Below are positions 1-12,942 of a DNA stretch of 64,000 nucleotides, one piece after another. Origin of the DNA: Sipunculus nudus (taxonomy: Eukaryota; Annelida; Sipuncula; Golfingiida; Sipunculidae); contig CM049320.1 of assembly GCA_026874595.1 (NCBI GenBank), positions 50,046,714 to 50,110,713 on the forward strand, read 5' to 3'. A program made the position numbers and the translations under genes. Position 1 is the stretch's first letter. Each line of letters starts with the position of its first letter. Under the pieces are notes generated by a model that searched no databases, was not told the origin of the DNA, and worked only from the letters and a program-made list of their open reading frames with translations.

Positions 1-547
1 TTTGTCATGAGACAGCAATATAAAAACAACTTTCCAAAAAAAAAGAGAATTATCTAAATTTGTGCTAAATGTGGAATTATTAATACATTAATTACAAAAA
101 AATATAGTTTTAAAAAGAAAGCATTGCAGTCATAGGCTGTTTTGAGTAGGAGCTGAAAAACTGTCCAAGAGTACTTAAGAAGACGGTGTGGCTTCTGTAG
201 GAAGTTCATTAAAAGTACAACCCAAAATTGCAAATTTAAAATCGAACAGAATAGTCCCATGGGCAGTTTTTCATTTGTGACATAATATGTTGTTTAGCGA
301 CGGTTGATAAACACGTTGACCCACTTGCATAGGTGGTCCTTAGCAGGTTGGTACTGAGCCAACTACAGCCGTGTACTAGGTGACATGTTCCCATTGATAG
401 CCCATGAAAAGCAACCAGGTGTGAAAGGGATTACCACACAGGCCTCACACCGCTATGTTTCTTTCAGCTCTTTCTCTCTTTCAATAAATCACACACACGG
501 GACCTGCCTTGCCAGTGACCTATCAGTGACTAGACTGTGTATAACTG

Positions 548-549
<2 letters not shown>

Positions 550-588
<39 letters not shown>

Positions 589-598
589 GTATATATAC
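550..598. repeat. (CA)n/(TA)n microsatellite
   Basis: An alternating CA run passes directly into a TA run, as seen in the raw sequence. The ORF across it is a repeat artefact. Confidence 0.95.
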
Positions 599-1287
599 AT
601 TCACTATTCAATGAAACTGACCTTTATTGCAAGGTCATATTGGACAAAGTATGCGATTATTCAAGATTTTCAATGTGGATTTTCTTATCTATAAGGGGTA
701 CAAACAAATGGATAAAAAACTGCCATAATTCCTGTTCTTAAAATTGCTGTGGATACTGCTTTGAATGTAGAATGTAGAACCTTATGAGATTGGTGACGGA
801 GCAGTTTCTAGTAAGGCTACGTTTCATGATTTACCATTTGATAAAGAATGTTGTTTCTTTTACAGACGTGTCATTTACAATGTAGGAGTGTAATGGTAAG
901 TTTGGAAGCGGTAATTATAAAAGGGACAATTAATCAAATTTTATCGGTGATCACGATCCCAGTCTGGATCCAGGAATTTTTTTCAGGAATTTCTGACAAT
1001 GCCATTTGCAGGGTATTGAACTGCCTGCGCTGTCTTAATACATTTCTTGTTTTGAAATAATGTGCAAGTTACGAAAATGGGATGTCAGCATTTTCAACTC
1101 ATCAATGAAAATTCCAGAAGAAACGACCAAATAACATTTCGGTTTAACAAAACTTTAGTCCTTTTTCAGCACAATACATCTCATTTTAATCTCTCTCAAG
1201 CATAAAAATGCTTTGGGTAATCACACACCAGAAGTTACTTCTTGCGTGTAACAAAGTTTACCGTTTTACGGATGATCTGTGCAGCTC

Positions 1288-1307
1288 TCGCTCTCTCCTT
1301 CTCTCTC

Positions 1308-1354
<47 letters not shown>

Positions 1355-1410
1355 AACGTGCCAGGGAGAGCTAATTATAGCTTTCCACTTAGTCTCTCTC
1401 TCTCTCTTTC
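1288..1410. repeat. (CT)n microsatellite
   Basis: Two blocks of CT dinucleotides are separated by about 45 bp of ordinary sequence. Serine/leucine ORFs across it are artefacts. Confidence 0.95.
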
Positions 1411-4249
1411 ATGCACACATGCAATACAACATGTTTCACAAACTACTTAAATAATGTATTAACACATAACAAGATTTATTATCTAAACACATATTAACAA
1501 TCTCGATGAAATCTGGAAACAAGCGCCAAGATTCTTATCATGTAAACGGCTTAACAAAATTAGTTTCAGTTCATAATAGAATATTATTCAGGATCCCATA
1601 TGGATGTGTCATCCACGATAAACTCCTTACAGATTAACATCGAAAGCGATTCTAATCCGTAAACATTACAAAAATTTCCCACGAGACGTAATCGCCTGGA
1701 TTGCCTTATCCTGGGCTAGTATAGAACTGGACGCAAACTGGCCCCACCAAAATAAACAATAATCCCAAGAATTATACATGAACTGCGTAACATTTAAAAG
1801 AGATGGATGGTGTAAGCATCGCTTTAATTTACAATTTTACATAATTTAGATTTTTACTCGGGACCAGCATGGTATCTGTCCATGAAGGTAAAGCATGTTA
1901 CATTTCAAAATTCTGACGTAACATTTAACGTTGTTGGGACTGGGATTCCAGCATTTCACCAGAACAAAGTTTCCGGTCGTATCTGACGGTCAGATGAACG
2001 GAATATATGGCTTACGTGTTGGACCCTGATGAGTCAGGGCGTTACAGAGGTGGTCTTTGTGAGGCCTGTCAGCGTCCAATTTCGGACTACTCATAGGCTT
2101 GACATCGGATTTTTAGACTACTCATAGGCTTGCCAAAGGACCAGCAGGAATGTGAGTGCCTATAGGGTAATGTTTCCCGTGAAAAGCCATTACCGTGTAA
2201 TGGCTTTGATGAAATTACAGAAAATAACAGACAATTGACAATATGGAGTCGGTTGCTGACAGGTCGGGCAACCTTTTTACAGATAATTGCCGTCAGCAGA
2301 GCCGTCCTCAGCAATATTGATTAGCACAAGAAAGCCGACTGGGTCTCCTTGGTGTGCAGGGCTATTCCCAATCAATGGCCACTGGACTTATTTCTACTGC
2401 ACGTGCGTTAGTTTATTATTATTATTATTTTTTAAAACACTTAAAGTTTTACTCAATTTTTTATGCATGGAGGCATTTAAACTATTAACAGTTAAATGCA
2501 AAAAAAAAAAAGAAATGATTTATAAGCTTTAGACTTGAGGCTTGTGCCACCTAAATTTATCAACACAACCCAAACAGCATTCTTTTACAAAGGGTTTCTA
2601 GTTTAAAAAAAAGAACATATTAAGAACTTTGAAAGTTTTTGGTGGAGGAATTTAAGTTATATTATTAATTTCCATTCTGTGAAAAGAAAGCTATTAAACT
2701 TTGAACCTTGATTTGCAGGAATCATGAAATTTTAAGAAAGTTACATCATTGTATTGAATATTATCAACCTTAATGGATTTCATCACATAAGTTCAGATGC
2801 TGAGAGACTTATTAAAGTGAACTCTAACATTTACCATTTGACAAAACGGGTACATAGAGGTTTTGTCACAGCATAACACACGTTTATGATAATATTTTAT
2901 TCGCTAAGTATTATTCCTCTGTGATTGAAATATTCTGTAAAATACACAAAAAATTTCATGATTTTTAATTAGATATATCGATCAGTTTTGTGAATTGAGA
3001 CACATGAATGTAAAACAATCTCAGGAAGCTTCAATCACCTGGAATGAATAGTTCCAAAGGAAAGACAGTTGGAATTTTCTAATTATTTTCTGAAACACCA
3101 CAATTTTCTACGTTCGTACTTGTGTCATTGTAGGTCAAAAACGTAGGGAAATTCAGGCCATAAGATTATATATATATAAAATATTAAACAATCTGAGATG
3201 ACATAACATTTACTGCCATTTGTGGCAATATATGCCGTTTCATACCGTAATTAATAAACATATTTTGATTCTAGGAATCGGTTTGATATTTTGTGCATTT
3301 CCCAAGCGACCTTACCACTTACAGGATACATTTTGGGATACAAATTAATTCATTATATATAGAAAATATGTACCTTTAACATAGGTGCGATATTTTGAAT
3401 TCTTAATCAATCAGACATTTTCATTCCTTGCATAGCTGCTAGTGGTTTGGAAATACCATAACCTTAGTATAATTTGTACGATCTATTGTACTCTGTCAGG
3501 GTTGTTCCGATGCAAAAGAGAACATTTTTACACATTTGTAATCATGCAGAAAACCCCTGAATATCCATGTATTAAATCAACATAAATGAATTTGAGACTC
3601 CTTAGGAATATGGATATATCAAGGATATATAAATGTAAAAATAAAAAAAAAACACACAGAAAAGATGTTTAATTTTGTACGTTAAAATGCCTGAAATTTT
3701 GAAAAGATCTCTCCCCAAATATGTGGCTATCATATTGAAGAAGATAAAATAATCACCAAATATACTGTTTTCTCTTTTTTTTTAAATGTAAAGTTTATCA
3801 GCCTGAATTAAATTGATTGAATTGATTTTATTCAAATAGGTCCATCGAACACAGAAAATAGGCAAACTTGCTTTTTTAGCTGATTTTTTTTTAATTTTAT
3901 GTCCTAAAAATTGAATTGTTAATTGGACCCAATCCCAAAACAACTTCTGAATGAAATTTTCGATATTATCGAAAATCATGAACAAAGGGATTCGTGTTTT
4001 CCTGAGGTTTTCAAGTATGTGCTGTGCTAGTCACTCTTCTAATCAAAAGCAAATTTAAAAAGACTATTCTTAAAACTACCCAGCGGCCTCCAAACCCTCA
4101 ATTATTTTAAAAGCCCTTGATATGGGTCTTCTGAGATATTTTTCAACCCTCCTACAGGAAGGGATATAGCAGAGAGACAGCTCATCTCCGTGTCCAGAAC
4201 GATATTGTTCGTGCAGTTAATTTGAACTGCTTGTTTTTCTGGGCCTTTC

Positions 4250-5050
4250 AGTCGCCCTTGTTACAGCAAGTCATCACTGTCTTCTATCAACAATATTAAA
4301 TTCAGGAATCAGAGGCACTTGGATAAAATGATTTTATATTCTCAATGTGTTCACATCAAGGTTCATATCATGTGTAGTTTAAATCAAAGGTTTATATTTG
4401 AGATCATGCATCTTCAGCATCTACAAAACACCATTAGGATATCTGTTACGACGAATTAGCATGGGCATGGGCAATACTACTATCTGTACGCTGAAGACAC
4501 TCAGACTTATACCAATGAAATCGATGAGGCCGTCAGTCCACTTCAAAACTTCATAATATAGTACAAAGCTGGATGAGTAGACAAAATTCTCTTATCACAG
4601 TAACCAAATCAGCTTAAATGCGGTCTAAATTCTGTTCAACTGAATCTCCTGCAACTTTTGCAGAACGTGACTTTGAATTTCTGCGGGAAAATTTATCTGA
4701 ACACAAAAAAAAAGTTTTGTATTCTCTTTACTGGTAACCAGTTGAACGGGTGGATTTAACAGTTCTTTTTCTAAGGTATCTGAGGTGTCGCACCCCAATA
4801 TCTACAGGATTTTTAATAACTAAATCAACCTTGCAGAACACTAGGTTGTGCAGACCAATATATATTGAATGTTCCTTTCATGAAATCAACATGTTTGCAG
4901 AATGGGGCCTTCAGTGTGGCAGCCCTTACAAAATGTGGAATAGTTGACTAACATGCTTGATATCTATGTCGAGTTATCTCATTTTAAGAGTAAATTGAAA
5001 ACAATATTATTCCATATGAAGACTTCTGTTGTATGGAGAGATACTATTTA
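4250..5050 (+). pseudogene. Decayed non-LTR retrotransposon (CR1/L2-like) reverse transcriptase
   Basis: Read with several frameshifts, this region gives the usual order of a CR1/L2-type reverse transcriptase and its tail. A palm-like HHCLLS segment is followed by NSGIRGTWIK (family: GIRGT.L.WF). IFSIYKTPLG comes next (family: LFSIYT.PLG), then YAEDTQTY, which corresponds to the YADDTQ catalytic box with the first Asp changed to Glu, and IDEAV. After about 250 bp there is PVERVDLTVLFL (family: LHWLPV..R..FK.L) and then GAFSVAALTKCGIV (family: G.RAFSVAAP.LWN). Stops and frameshifts throughout show it is dead. The family match is from memory of consensus motifs; the exact clade is uncertain. 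Confidence 0.7.
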
Positions 5051-5423
5051 TGATAACGATACACATGTATTTTAAGTATGGTTAAAAATAAGCTTATGTA
5101 CTGTTACCAAGATGAAAATTAAGGTTCATAATACATGTGCTGTGTAGTCAGATAAAGATTTTGATGTTTCTTCAGATATCAGGATTGCTAGACCATTACT
5201 AGATCTCGCACCAATAAAATAATTTAAATAACATCAGGTTGTTCTAGTCTGTTATGCTTTACATCACGGCATAGTTCTCTTATCTAATCTGACATTTACC
5301 TTAAAAAAGGTGTACAATGATACCGGTCTCGAAATGTCCTCTCGGGAGCGATTATCCGCGGATGTGTGTCCGTGTGAAAGACAGGAAGAGGTAGATTATT
5401 TGAGCTATATTCCTTTTTTTCAG

Positions 5424-5629
5424 TCAGAGGACAAAATATCACAATAGTGTACGGAAGTCTCAGTGGTCCTGAAGGCGGTTCAGAATCACGAGGGACATGT
5501 CCAGAAGGCTACACTATTGAAAAGTGCGAGTGTACAGGGGTTGCACTATGTGACGGCACCTATTTAAAAAAGGAAGGGAACAAAACAGCATGCTATGCAG
5601 TGAGATGTTATAATTACGGACGTGTGACA
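5424..5629 (+). pseudogene. Cys-rich secreted-protein exon, plus-strand copy (206 nt)
   Basis: The exon lies between a good acceptor (pyrimidine run then cag at 5421-5423) and a GTATGT donor at 5630. It begins with two bases of a split codon and ends in phase 0. It encodes RGQNITIVYGSLSG, then TCPEGYTIEKCECTGV, then CDGTYL, an N-glycosylation-type NKT, and CYAVRC. The exon is open, but a probable downstream exon (8290) has a stop, so the locus is scored as decayed. The minus-strand exon at 23372-23577 has the same length, phase and Cys pattern. The CPxGYxxxxCxC...CDG...C.A spacing loosely recalls the Cys-rich repeats of the PCSK9 C-terminal domain; that is a hypothesis only. No signal-peptide exon was found upstream. 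Confidence 0.7.
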
Positions 5630-8289
5630 GTATGTTTATTGTTTACTTTACCTTTTACCTGGATATGATTCCAATCTTTCAAAACGTGTATTAAATACGA
5701 GATCTCACACATACTAACCTCCTCCAGGTATACTTAAACTCCTCACTCACTCATCTAAATTGATGCACCTATTCACATATTAACAAATATTCTGAAAATA
5801 CAATACCTGAAATAAAACAGTTGATTTATTTTCTTATTTTTTACTAAAAGTCGGATTTTTGCTTGGACCACATAAAACAATGTCTAGATACCGGAGGCCA
5901 CCGGAATCGATTGTGTCTAGCCGAAGGACATAGATTCACCATGCAGTCTCCGTGTTTGTTTTCATGCTACAATACATATGATAATATATAATGTAAGCTA
6001 GGATTTGATATTTAATTACAACAAATATTTGCTCCCAAATATGACACCCGCTGTTATGTTGTGACCAGTGTGTCGAAAATATGATGTTGTGCAGTCCTAA
6101 GAGTCCGAACGGTGAAGGGAACATAATATTTTATAATTAAAATACATTTGATAATGGAAAACGTGCAGACGGCATTTGCATAATATTGTCAGATTTGTAA
6201 GAAATTACAAAATATCTAGCGAGAAGCGCTTAAGGCCATAACAGAATCAAATAAGGGATGATATTTTGTTACTAATTCACATAAATAAAGGTTATACTTT
6301 GCAGCAAATTCATGTCCAAATCATATGAGTAGCATTACATTTGTATCCGTTAATGACTTACAACTTGTTCTTGCATATTAATGCATATAGACGTTACGTA
6401 ATGAATAAAATAACTTGAAAGTTATTTGACATACACGTTGGTTATACATTTCGACACATATACAAATTATTGCAAATAGTCGTAGAAGCCCTCACCAAAT
6501 CCACAACACGGCTACAAACATTGCATTAAGTGAAATGGTCAAGTCGATATAATGGAGATCAAAATCTGATATAAAACAAAACATCAAAAAGCAAGTGTTC
6601 AAAGAATCACAGTAGTGCGTTCCCTTAGTTGTGACATATTCTTTAATCATAACTGGAAACAAATAACTTTTCTTGGGAATTCACTTCAAGGCGATGCTCA
6701 CCTGTGTGAAGATCACTGAAGGCACGGAACGGTATATAATCAAAGATTCGCCCAAAACAAGTCGTCCAACCATCTCATGTCCACAAGGTACTATCCTTGT
6801 AAGCTGCATGGTTTTAAACTGGTGACTATCATTGTTTCTTTCGCTAATCTCTAAAAAAAATTGCAGTGGTTTTCATTTTATAACTGCAATTTGGTAAAAA
6901 ATAGAGTGACCGTTATAAGAAAGGTATGACTACAACACATATAAGATAAATATTCAGAATTCACACGCATACGCATTAAACCCTCAGTTATATGACCGAA
7001 AGACATATTCAGCTTAACTCGAGGCAAGCCCACCAAGCCATCAGTCAATCAGCAGAACGCAAGCACAGCCAGTTTAGAGTCAATAAGTAAAACTAAAACC
7101 ATTTCATCCTTAAATCATCGAAAAACGGAAGATCAATTAGTCGTGGGGCAATGAGTAAAAGGTCAGCCAGGTTAGTCTCTGGTGGATAAACGTTTCTTTT
7201 CAAGAGAAAATTGATAACAATCCTTTCCAGATTGCAGTTTCTTAGCTTTAGTCATAAGATGATTCCGTCAAGCGTTCAAAAGAAAAAGCTCATGCAATGA
7301 CCTTTTTTCTTTATTGATATAATCTTAGATGGCTGAAGTAAGGCATACAAATATTAACAAAAATAAAGTTACAAACAGCTGAATGGTAATTGAAAATCTT
7401 TAAAGCCATTCTTTAAGAAAACCAGAAAATGTATTATATGTTGTTTAAGAATCAAATGTTTGCTATAAGCCGGTAATTCAGATAGGGTTGAAATTTAGAT
7501 AATTAATTGATAAACTCTGCGAGGCCAATAAGCATATGGATTTTCGATTCACCCCTGATAGTCTGCCCAAAAGCATTTCAGTTAAATTTGGTTGATGATG
7601 AACCAATGGATCAAAATTAGATTTTTGTTTCTTGGCAAATTTATTATTTTTTTCAAAATTAGCTCTTCTTTGTATGTTTGTGTACACCATCTCCTAACGT
7701 TCATAGAAAAAAATTCAGTTTAATTAAACCAATATAGAAATAATTAAATTTTAACACGAACTTCTTACATTTAATGACATTTGGGCCTGACTTCACAATC
7801 ATCAGTCTCGTCAAAGACCGCTAGCTGGACCCATCAGTGCCACTGCAATGAACACAAAAAAAAAACAAATTTTTTAAGCAGAGACCGTACATGCTCCAGA
7901 CAGGTACCCCTAAGACACAGCAACAGGAAGTCTTCTCTTAATTGTTGAAAGCAATGACATCTATACACGTATAGTTTATGTTTTCTAAACTCATTGGTCA
8001 GTATTTTACCGGCAATAACGTTAACGACGATATCTGCTGGTTTTTTTTAAATATTTTTTTCGTTTGCATGGAGGTTCACTTCCAAAGGGAAATAATAACA
8101 ATGTGTTCATGACAAATTATTAATATAAGATTCAAGCTTATATCTCACTCATCTTATGGATATTATAGCAGAACGAATAGTATGGGGACATATTCCCGCA
8201 ACGAAAACAAATGCATAGTTTATATATAATATTATGTTTTTAGTCACCCACGCATGGAATTATGTAACTGTGTTACAAGTAATTTTCAG
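5630..8289 (+). other. Probable intron of the plus-strand Cys-rich locus
   Basis: No secure exon here. Phases require a missing exon running from phase 0 to phase 2. A Cys-rich open stretch beginning at 5851 after ctaaaag (SDFCLDHIKQC...) starts in the right phase, but no good donor was found for it. Confidence 0.4.
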
Positions 8290-8396
8290 GTGGGCGGATA
8301 AGGAATCACAGCCACTAAATTATACCTTGGACGGACTTTCCTGCACTTAAACAGAACCAGGAAGTGATTGGGCACAAATTCATGTGATTTGTCGTG
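8290..8396 (+). pseudogene. 107-nt exon of the plus-strand Cys-rich locus, with stop
   Basis: Acceptor ttttcag ends at 8289 and donor GTATGT starts at 8397. Read with a one-base start and phase-1 end it gives WADKESQPLNYTLDGLSCT, a TAA stop, then TEPGSDWAQIHVICRG. The minus-strand exon at 21201-21307 has exactly the same length and phases (phase 2 in, phase 1 out) and also ends in CRG; the TAA here corresponds to AAA there. This is read as an inactivated paralogous exon. Confidence 0.5.
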
Positions 8397-10122
8397 GTAT
8401 GTTGAAACCTGTATTCAAATTTAGTCTTATTACCAAAGTATATTTTACTATGTTCATTCAATATGCTGGCTACTTTTACTTGTATTAATGTGAAAGTTAA
8501 TTTAACTTAAATTTGCTGTGCTTTCGTCCTTAGAAACAATGAAAATTATGATATGCAATGGTCAATCGCATTAGCATAAAATATACTCTTTTCAAAATAT
8601 AAACAGGATGTGAAAATGCTTGTCTGGGGTAGATTTTAATCCTGTAAACGTTGTCCATTAAATATGATTTATTGGTAGATTAATTCATTGTTTTCTCCAC
8701 TGGGCCTTAGGCTTGGTCCTGAGTAGCTCACCTAGAGATACACCATATCTTTCTTCTTAAAAGAATATTTTAAATTCATACTCGCATTATTTTTATACTG
8801 TGAAATATTAACGCTATCATAACAGAGTATTATGACCAAGCATGCATGGTAACGACAGCTAAATAGAACCAGGCCTTCGAAAAAAATTATGCTTATATTA
8901 CACTTCTGGTTTCATTGTGAATTGACATTAATAACTGCCTTTGCGCGCGATGGGCCTATGAAATTAACATACACAGACAAATATTTACGTAGTTTAAGGA
9001 AAATAGGACCCAAAAAAATAATATTACTTAGTAAAATGTGGTTGATCATCTTTTTCAACAGTTTTTCTTATTATTATGGATGTTTTATTAAATGAACGCA
9101 CACAATAAAGCATAAATTTATTACTTATATTACATGCATTTTTATCTTATAATGTTCCTGTTACAATCAGTCAGTTCTACACAAATTTACTTTTGCACAA
9201 ATGTGAATTTGATAAAACAAGAGACCTTCCTGGATAAATAAAACACCACTTTAATAACTGTTCATCCAAATATACAAATCAATCAAATAAAACGTTTGGA
9301 ACAAAAGTATTATTTTAAATTGGATCAATTTTGTTGTTTGGTTGCCAGAGTCATATAAACATGTAAACATATCTGATAGTTGTGTACGCTCATCGGTCAT
9401 CGATTTTAAAACGGGGTATGCAACAAGTGCCACAGAATATACAGCCTTTATGATTAACTCATTTTGAATTTCCTGAAACAGGGCAGCCTAATTTCGTCAC
9501 TTCATTTATAATCAAGGCCCATTCGAATTCTGTTTGTCCGTATTCTGGTGCTAGGGTGATATTACTCGGCTTCTAAGTTTACAAAAAATCTTTAATACAC
9601 AATATTAAAATTTAATCTATAGTTGACCAAACATACTTTAGACCTTAAGGGATTCCTGTTGGATTGTTATTTTACACTTACATGTGCGTGTTTGTTCAAT
9701 CCACTTCTCTGCAGTTGCAATTGGGTTTTCAAGAAGGCCTGTACAATATACATGTATGTATATGTATATAAACCTTGTGGTATCACAATAACTTTGGAAC
9801 CTCAGAAATTTGGCTATTGTTTTCAATTACATCCTCTTCCCCTCCCCCTTTCTGTCTGGCTTCCTTTGTGAATTCGTCAAACAGAGAATCATTTACTTTT
9901 TTATATTGATTAAAGGTAAAATTTATTAAAACTTTTTTATAATGACTCAGATATAAATTTGACTTCGTCCAATATGCAGCTTTACCGTAAATATACGAGT
10001 CCAAAGTGATGTCTGCATATATTTCACATCAATACAATGGTTTAAAATAAAATGTCCATTGGGGCTTCACCCTTAGAGAGACTTTAATTGAAATTCTGGT
10101 ACTGTCTGAAACCTGCAACTGG
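8397..10122. other. Non-genic stretch
   Basis: AT-rich sequence with no recognisable domain. Short ORFs (for example 8889-9095 and 9623-9871) have no splice context or motif. Confidence 0.5.
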
Positions 10123-11488
10123 GAGATTCCGACACTGTCTAATACCTGTCCCTTTCAGATTCTAGTGTATCGGCCAAGTAATCAGACACACTAAACATTC
10201 GACCGCCAAGATTGTTTCATAATCGTTCACAAGATTACTATATATGCTTATAGTGAGCATCCACAAGATAACTAAATTATAGGCAAAGTTCGGATCAGTA
10301 TTCACGATCCTCAAAGATTATCAAAATGTAGCCTTTCAAAAATACGAATATGCTTGTAGCAGCAAATGTACTTATAACATAATATACCCAATACGGCCTC
10401 GTAGAACCTAGCCATGGCATTGGCCATCACCAACCTTAAAGAAACGCCCTGCAAACTGTGAGGACGGTTTTCCATGATTCAACGTGAACTATTATGTAAT
10501 CGATGTTCGGAACCACATCGTAAACTTTGTCAATACCTACGGCATCCCCCTTAAATATGGCCCAAACTGCTACAGATTCGAACAGGCAACACTTGGAACT
10601 AATAACAGCCGAGATTCCGACACCATCTAATACCTGTTCCTTTCAGATTCTAGTGTACCGGCCCAGTAATCAGATACACTAAACGTTCGACCGCCAAGAT
10701 TGGTTTAAAATCGTTTACGAGATTGCTATATATGCTTACAGTGAGCATCCACAAGATTACTAAATTATAGGCAAAGTTCGGATCAGTATTCACGATCCTC
10801 AAAGATGATCAAAATGTAGCCTTTCAAAAATACGAATATGCTTGTAACAGCAAATGTACTTATAACATAACATAATATACCCAATACGGCCCGTAGAAAC
10901 TAGCCATTAACGCACAAATTATATAATGCATTGAGGTTTGTTGACAGAATTCTTCATTTAATTGTTATTTTGGAATCAGTGGTTGCGGATCTTAGGGGGA
11001 GGTACATGTGGCGTAAATTTCGTTAATTTTACAGAGAAATTGTGAGACTTGCGCACCCTCCAATCCCAAACCCTTCGACGATACATACCCCAAAGCTGAA
11101 TGCAAAGACCAGAAGAACAAAAACGGAATGGCGGATAATGCCTTTATACCACCTATGGCGTAGACCTGTGGCAACACATAAAGGTTTGACTTAATACAAT
11201 TCGAGTGAGATCAAATAAATTAAAACATTCCATTATCAATATATTCCACATCAATGAAATGTTTTATCAGCAATTATTGCGTCAATACACGCCGAGCAAC
11301 CAGTTCATCCCTTCCTCATACGATTATCTGATGCCATCTGATATAGGTATGGAAATGCCTGGCGCTGTTTCAGCATGCGTATGCTGGAAGCTGATAACCC
11401 AATGCAAATATATTATGCATTTTCTCGGCTTTGCGAAGAGTATCGTGTGGGGGTCAATGCCTGTGTTCATGAATAACACCAAGAGAAC

Positions 11489-11540
11489 ATGCTTCCGTTT
11501 TTGCTAGCTATTCTGTCTCTATGTTTGACGGGGTGTGGAA
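11489..11540 (+). CDS. Signal-peptide first exon, copy 1
   Basis: ATG opens MLPFLLAILSLCLTGCG plus one base, followed by donor GTAAGG at 11541. This is a short hydrophobic leader ending in phase 1. Its length (52 nt) and phase equal those of the minus-strand leader exon at 26216-26267 (MLSLMVSILALCSTIHT), and the residue pattern is similar (M-L, I-L, L-C, T). It sits in unit 1 of the 1402-bp duplication. No acceptor exon lies between it and copy 2, so it would have to splice past copy 2. Transcription is not shown by sequence. Confidence 0.5.
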
Positions 11541-12890
11541 GTAAGGACGTCAATGTTTTCGTTTTTGTCAGTGTTATTAATTTAAAACCTTATTTTACTC
11601 CTCTCCATCAAAAGATTAACATGATATGTGTTTTTTCCCCATTCTGTTCATTTCATGAAAATGATGAAGACATGACTTTTGTTTTATAACCAAAATATTT
11701 TGTTTCCCTGTTTGATTTTTAGAAGCGTTTGGTGTGTTCCCAGCGCTCTGCTTCTATATGTTCTGAGAGAAACTACAGATTCTAAAAACCTATGCATACT
11801 TTCCTAGAATTCGCCGCTAGATTGGCCATCACAAACCTTAAAGAAACGCCCTGCAAACTGTGAGGGCGGTTTTCCATGATTCGACGTGAAATATCATGTA
11901 ATCGATGTTCGGAACCACATCGTAAACTTTGTCAATACCTACGGCATCCCCCTTAAATATGGCCCAAACTGCTACAGATTCGAACAGGCAACACTTGGAA
12001 CTAATAACAGCCGAGATTCCGACACTATCTAATACCTGTTCCTTTCAGATTCTAGTGTACCGGCCCAGTAATCAGATACACTAAACATTCGACCGCCAAG
12101 ATTGGTTCAAAATCGTTTACGAGATTGCTATATATGCTTACAGTGAGCATCCACAAGATTACTAAATTATAGGCAAAGTTCGGATCAGTATTCACGATCC
12201 TCAAAGATGATCAAAATGTAGCCTTTCAAAAATACGAATATGCTTGTAACAGCAAATGTACTTATAACATAACATAATATACCCAATACGGCCCGTAGAA
12301 ACTAGCCATTAACGCACAAATTATATAATGCATTGAGGTTTGTTGACAGAATTCTTCATTTAATTGTTATTTTGGAATCAGTGGTTGCGGATCTTAGGGG
12401 GAGGTACATGTGGCGTAAATTTCGTTAATTTTACAGAGAAATTGTGAGACTTGCGCACCCTCCAATCCCAAACCCTTCGACGATACATACCCCAAAGCTG
12501 AGTGCAAAGACCAGAAGAACAAAAACGGAATGGCGGATAATGCCTTTATACCACCTATGGCGTAGACCTGTGGCAACACATAAAGGTTTGACTTAATACA
12601 ATTCGAGTGAGATCAAATAAATTAAAACATTCCATTATCAATATATTCCACATCAATGAAATGTTTTATCAGCAATTATTGCGTCAATACACGCCGAGCA
12701 ACCAGTTCATCCCTTCCTCATACGATTATCTGATGCCATCTGATATAGGTATGGAAATGCCTGTCGCTGTTTCAGCATGCGTATGCTGGAAGCTGATAAC
12801 CCAATGCAAATATATTATGCATTTTCTCGGCTTTGCGAAGAGTATCGTGTGGGGGTCAATGCCTGTGTTCATGAATAACACCAAGAGAAC

Positions 12891-12942
12891 ATGCTTCCGT
12901 TTTTGCTAGCTATTCTGTCTCTATGTTTGACGGGGTGTGGAA
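12891..12942 (+). CDS. Signal-peptide first exon, copy 2
   Basis: This leader exon is identical to the one at 11489, 1402 bp downstream, with donor GTAAGG at 12943. The nearest good acceptor in frame is at 13774 (ttctgtttcag). Joining gives ...LTGC-G-I-PYASQYLGCYSYTYS and then a TAG stop. The leader itself is intact, but the gene it opens looks broken. Confidence 0.5.

Larger units (their letters stand above)
1..4240. other. Non-genic stretch with simple repeats
   Basis: No convincing exon was found. It contains a (CA)n/(TA)n tract near 550-598, (CT)n tracts near 1288-1349 and 1393-1408, and a short direct repeat (actactcataggcttg) around 2086 and 2118. Open frames here are short and low in complexity. 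A signal-peptide exon for the Cys-rich exon at 5424 was looked for and not found. Confidence 0.6.

Noticed and set aside
848-895. Possible leader or micro-exon (MLFLLQTCHLQCRSVM, followed by GTAAGT)
   Set aside because: It ends in phase 0, while the Cys-rich exon at 5424 needs phase 1; the hydrophobic core is weak.
2020-2050. Hammerhead-ribozyme-like CTGATGAG
   Set aside because: The second core element GAAA and the expected stems are missing; the local cctgatgagtcagg is only a 6-bp hairpin.
5851-5992. Cys-rich open stretch (SDFCLDHIKQCLDTGG...) after an AG
   Set aside because: It enters in the right phase, but no strong donor gives the required exit phase and no minus-strand counterpart was found; kept only as a possibility.
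10992-12579. 61-aa hydrophobic minus-strand ORF present twice (10992-11177 and 12394-12579)
   Set aside because: The two copies are identical only because the 1402-bp unit was duplicated recently; no splice site, homologue or codon constraint is visible.
11205-12909. 100-aa plus-strand ORF present twice (11205-11507 and 12607-12909)
   Set aside because: Same reason: repeat identity is not evidence of coding. Its end overlaps the leader exon in another frame.
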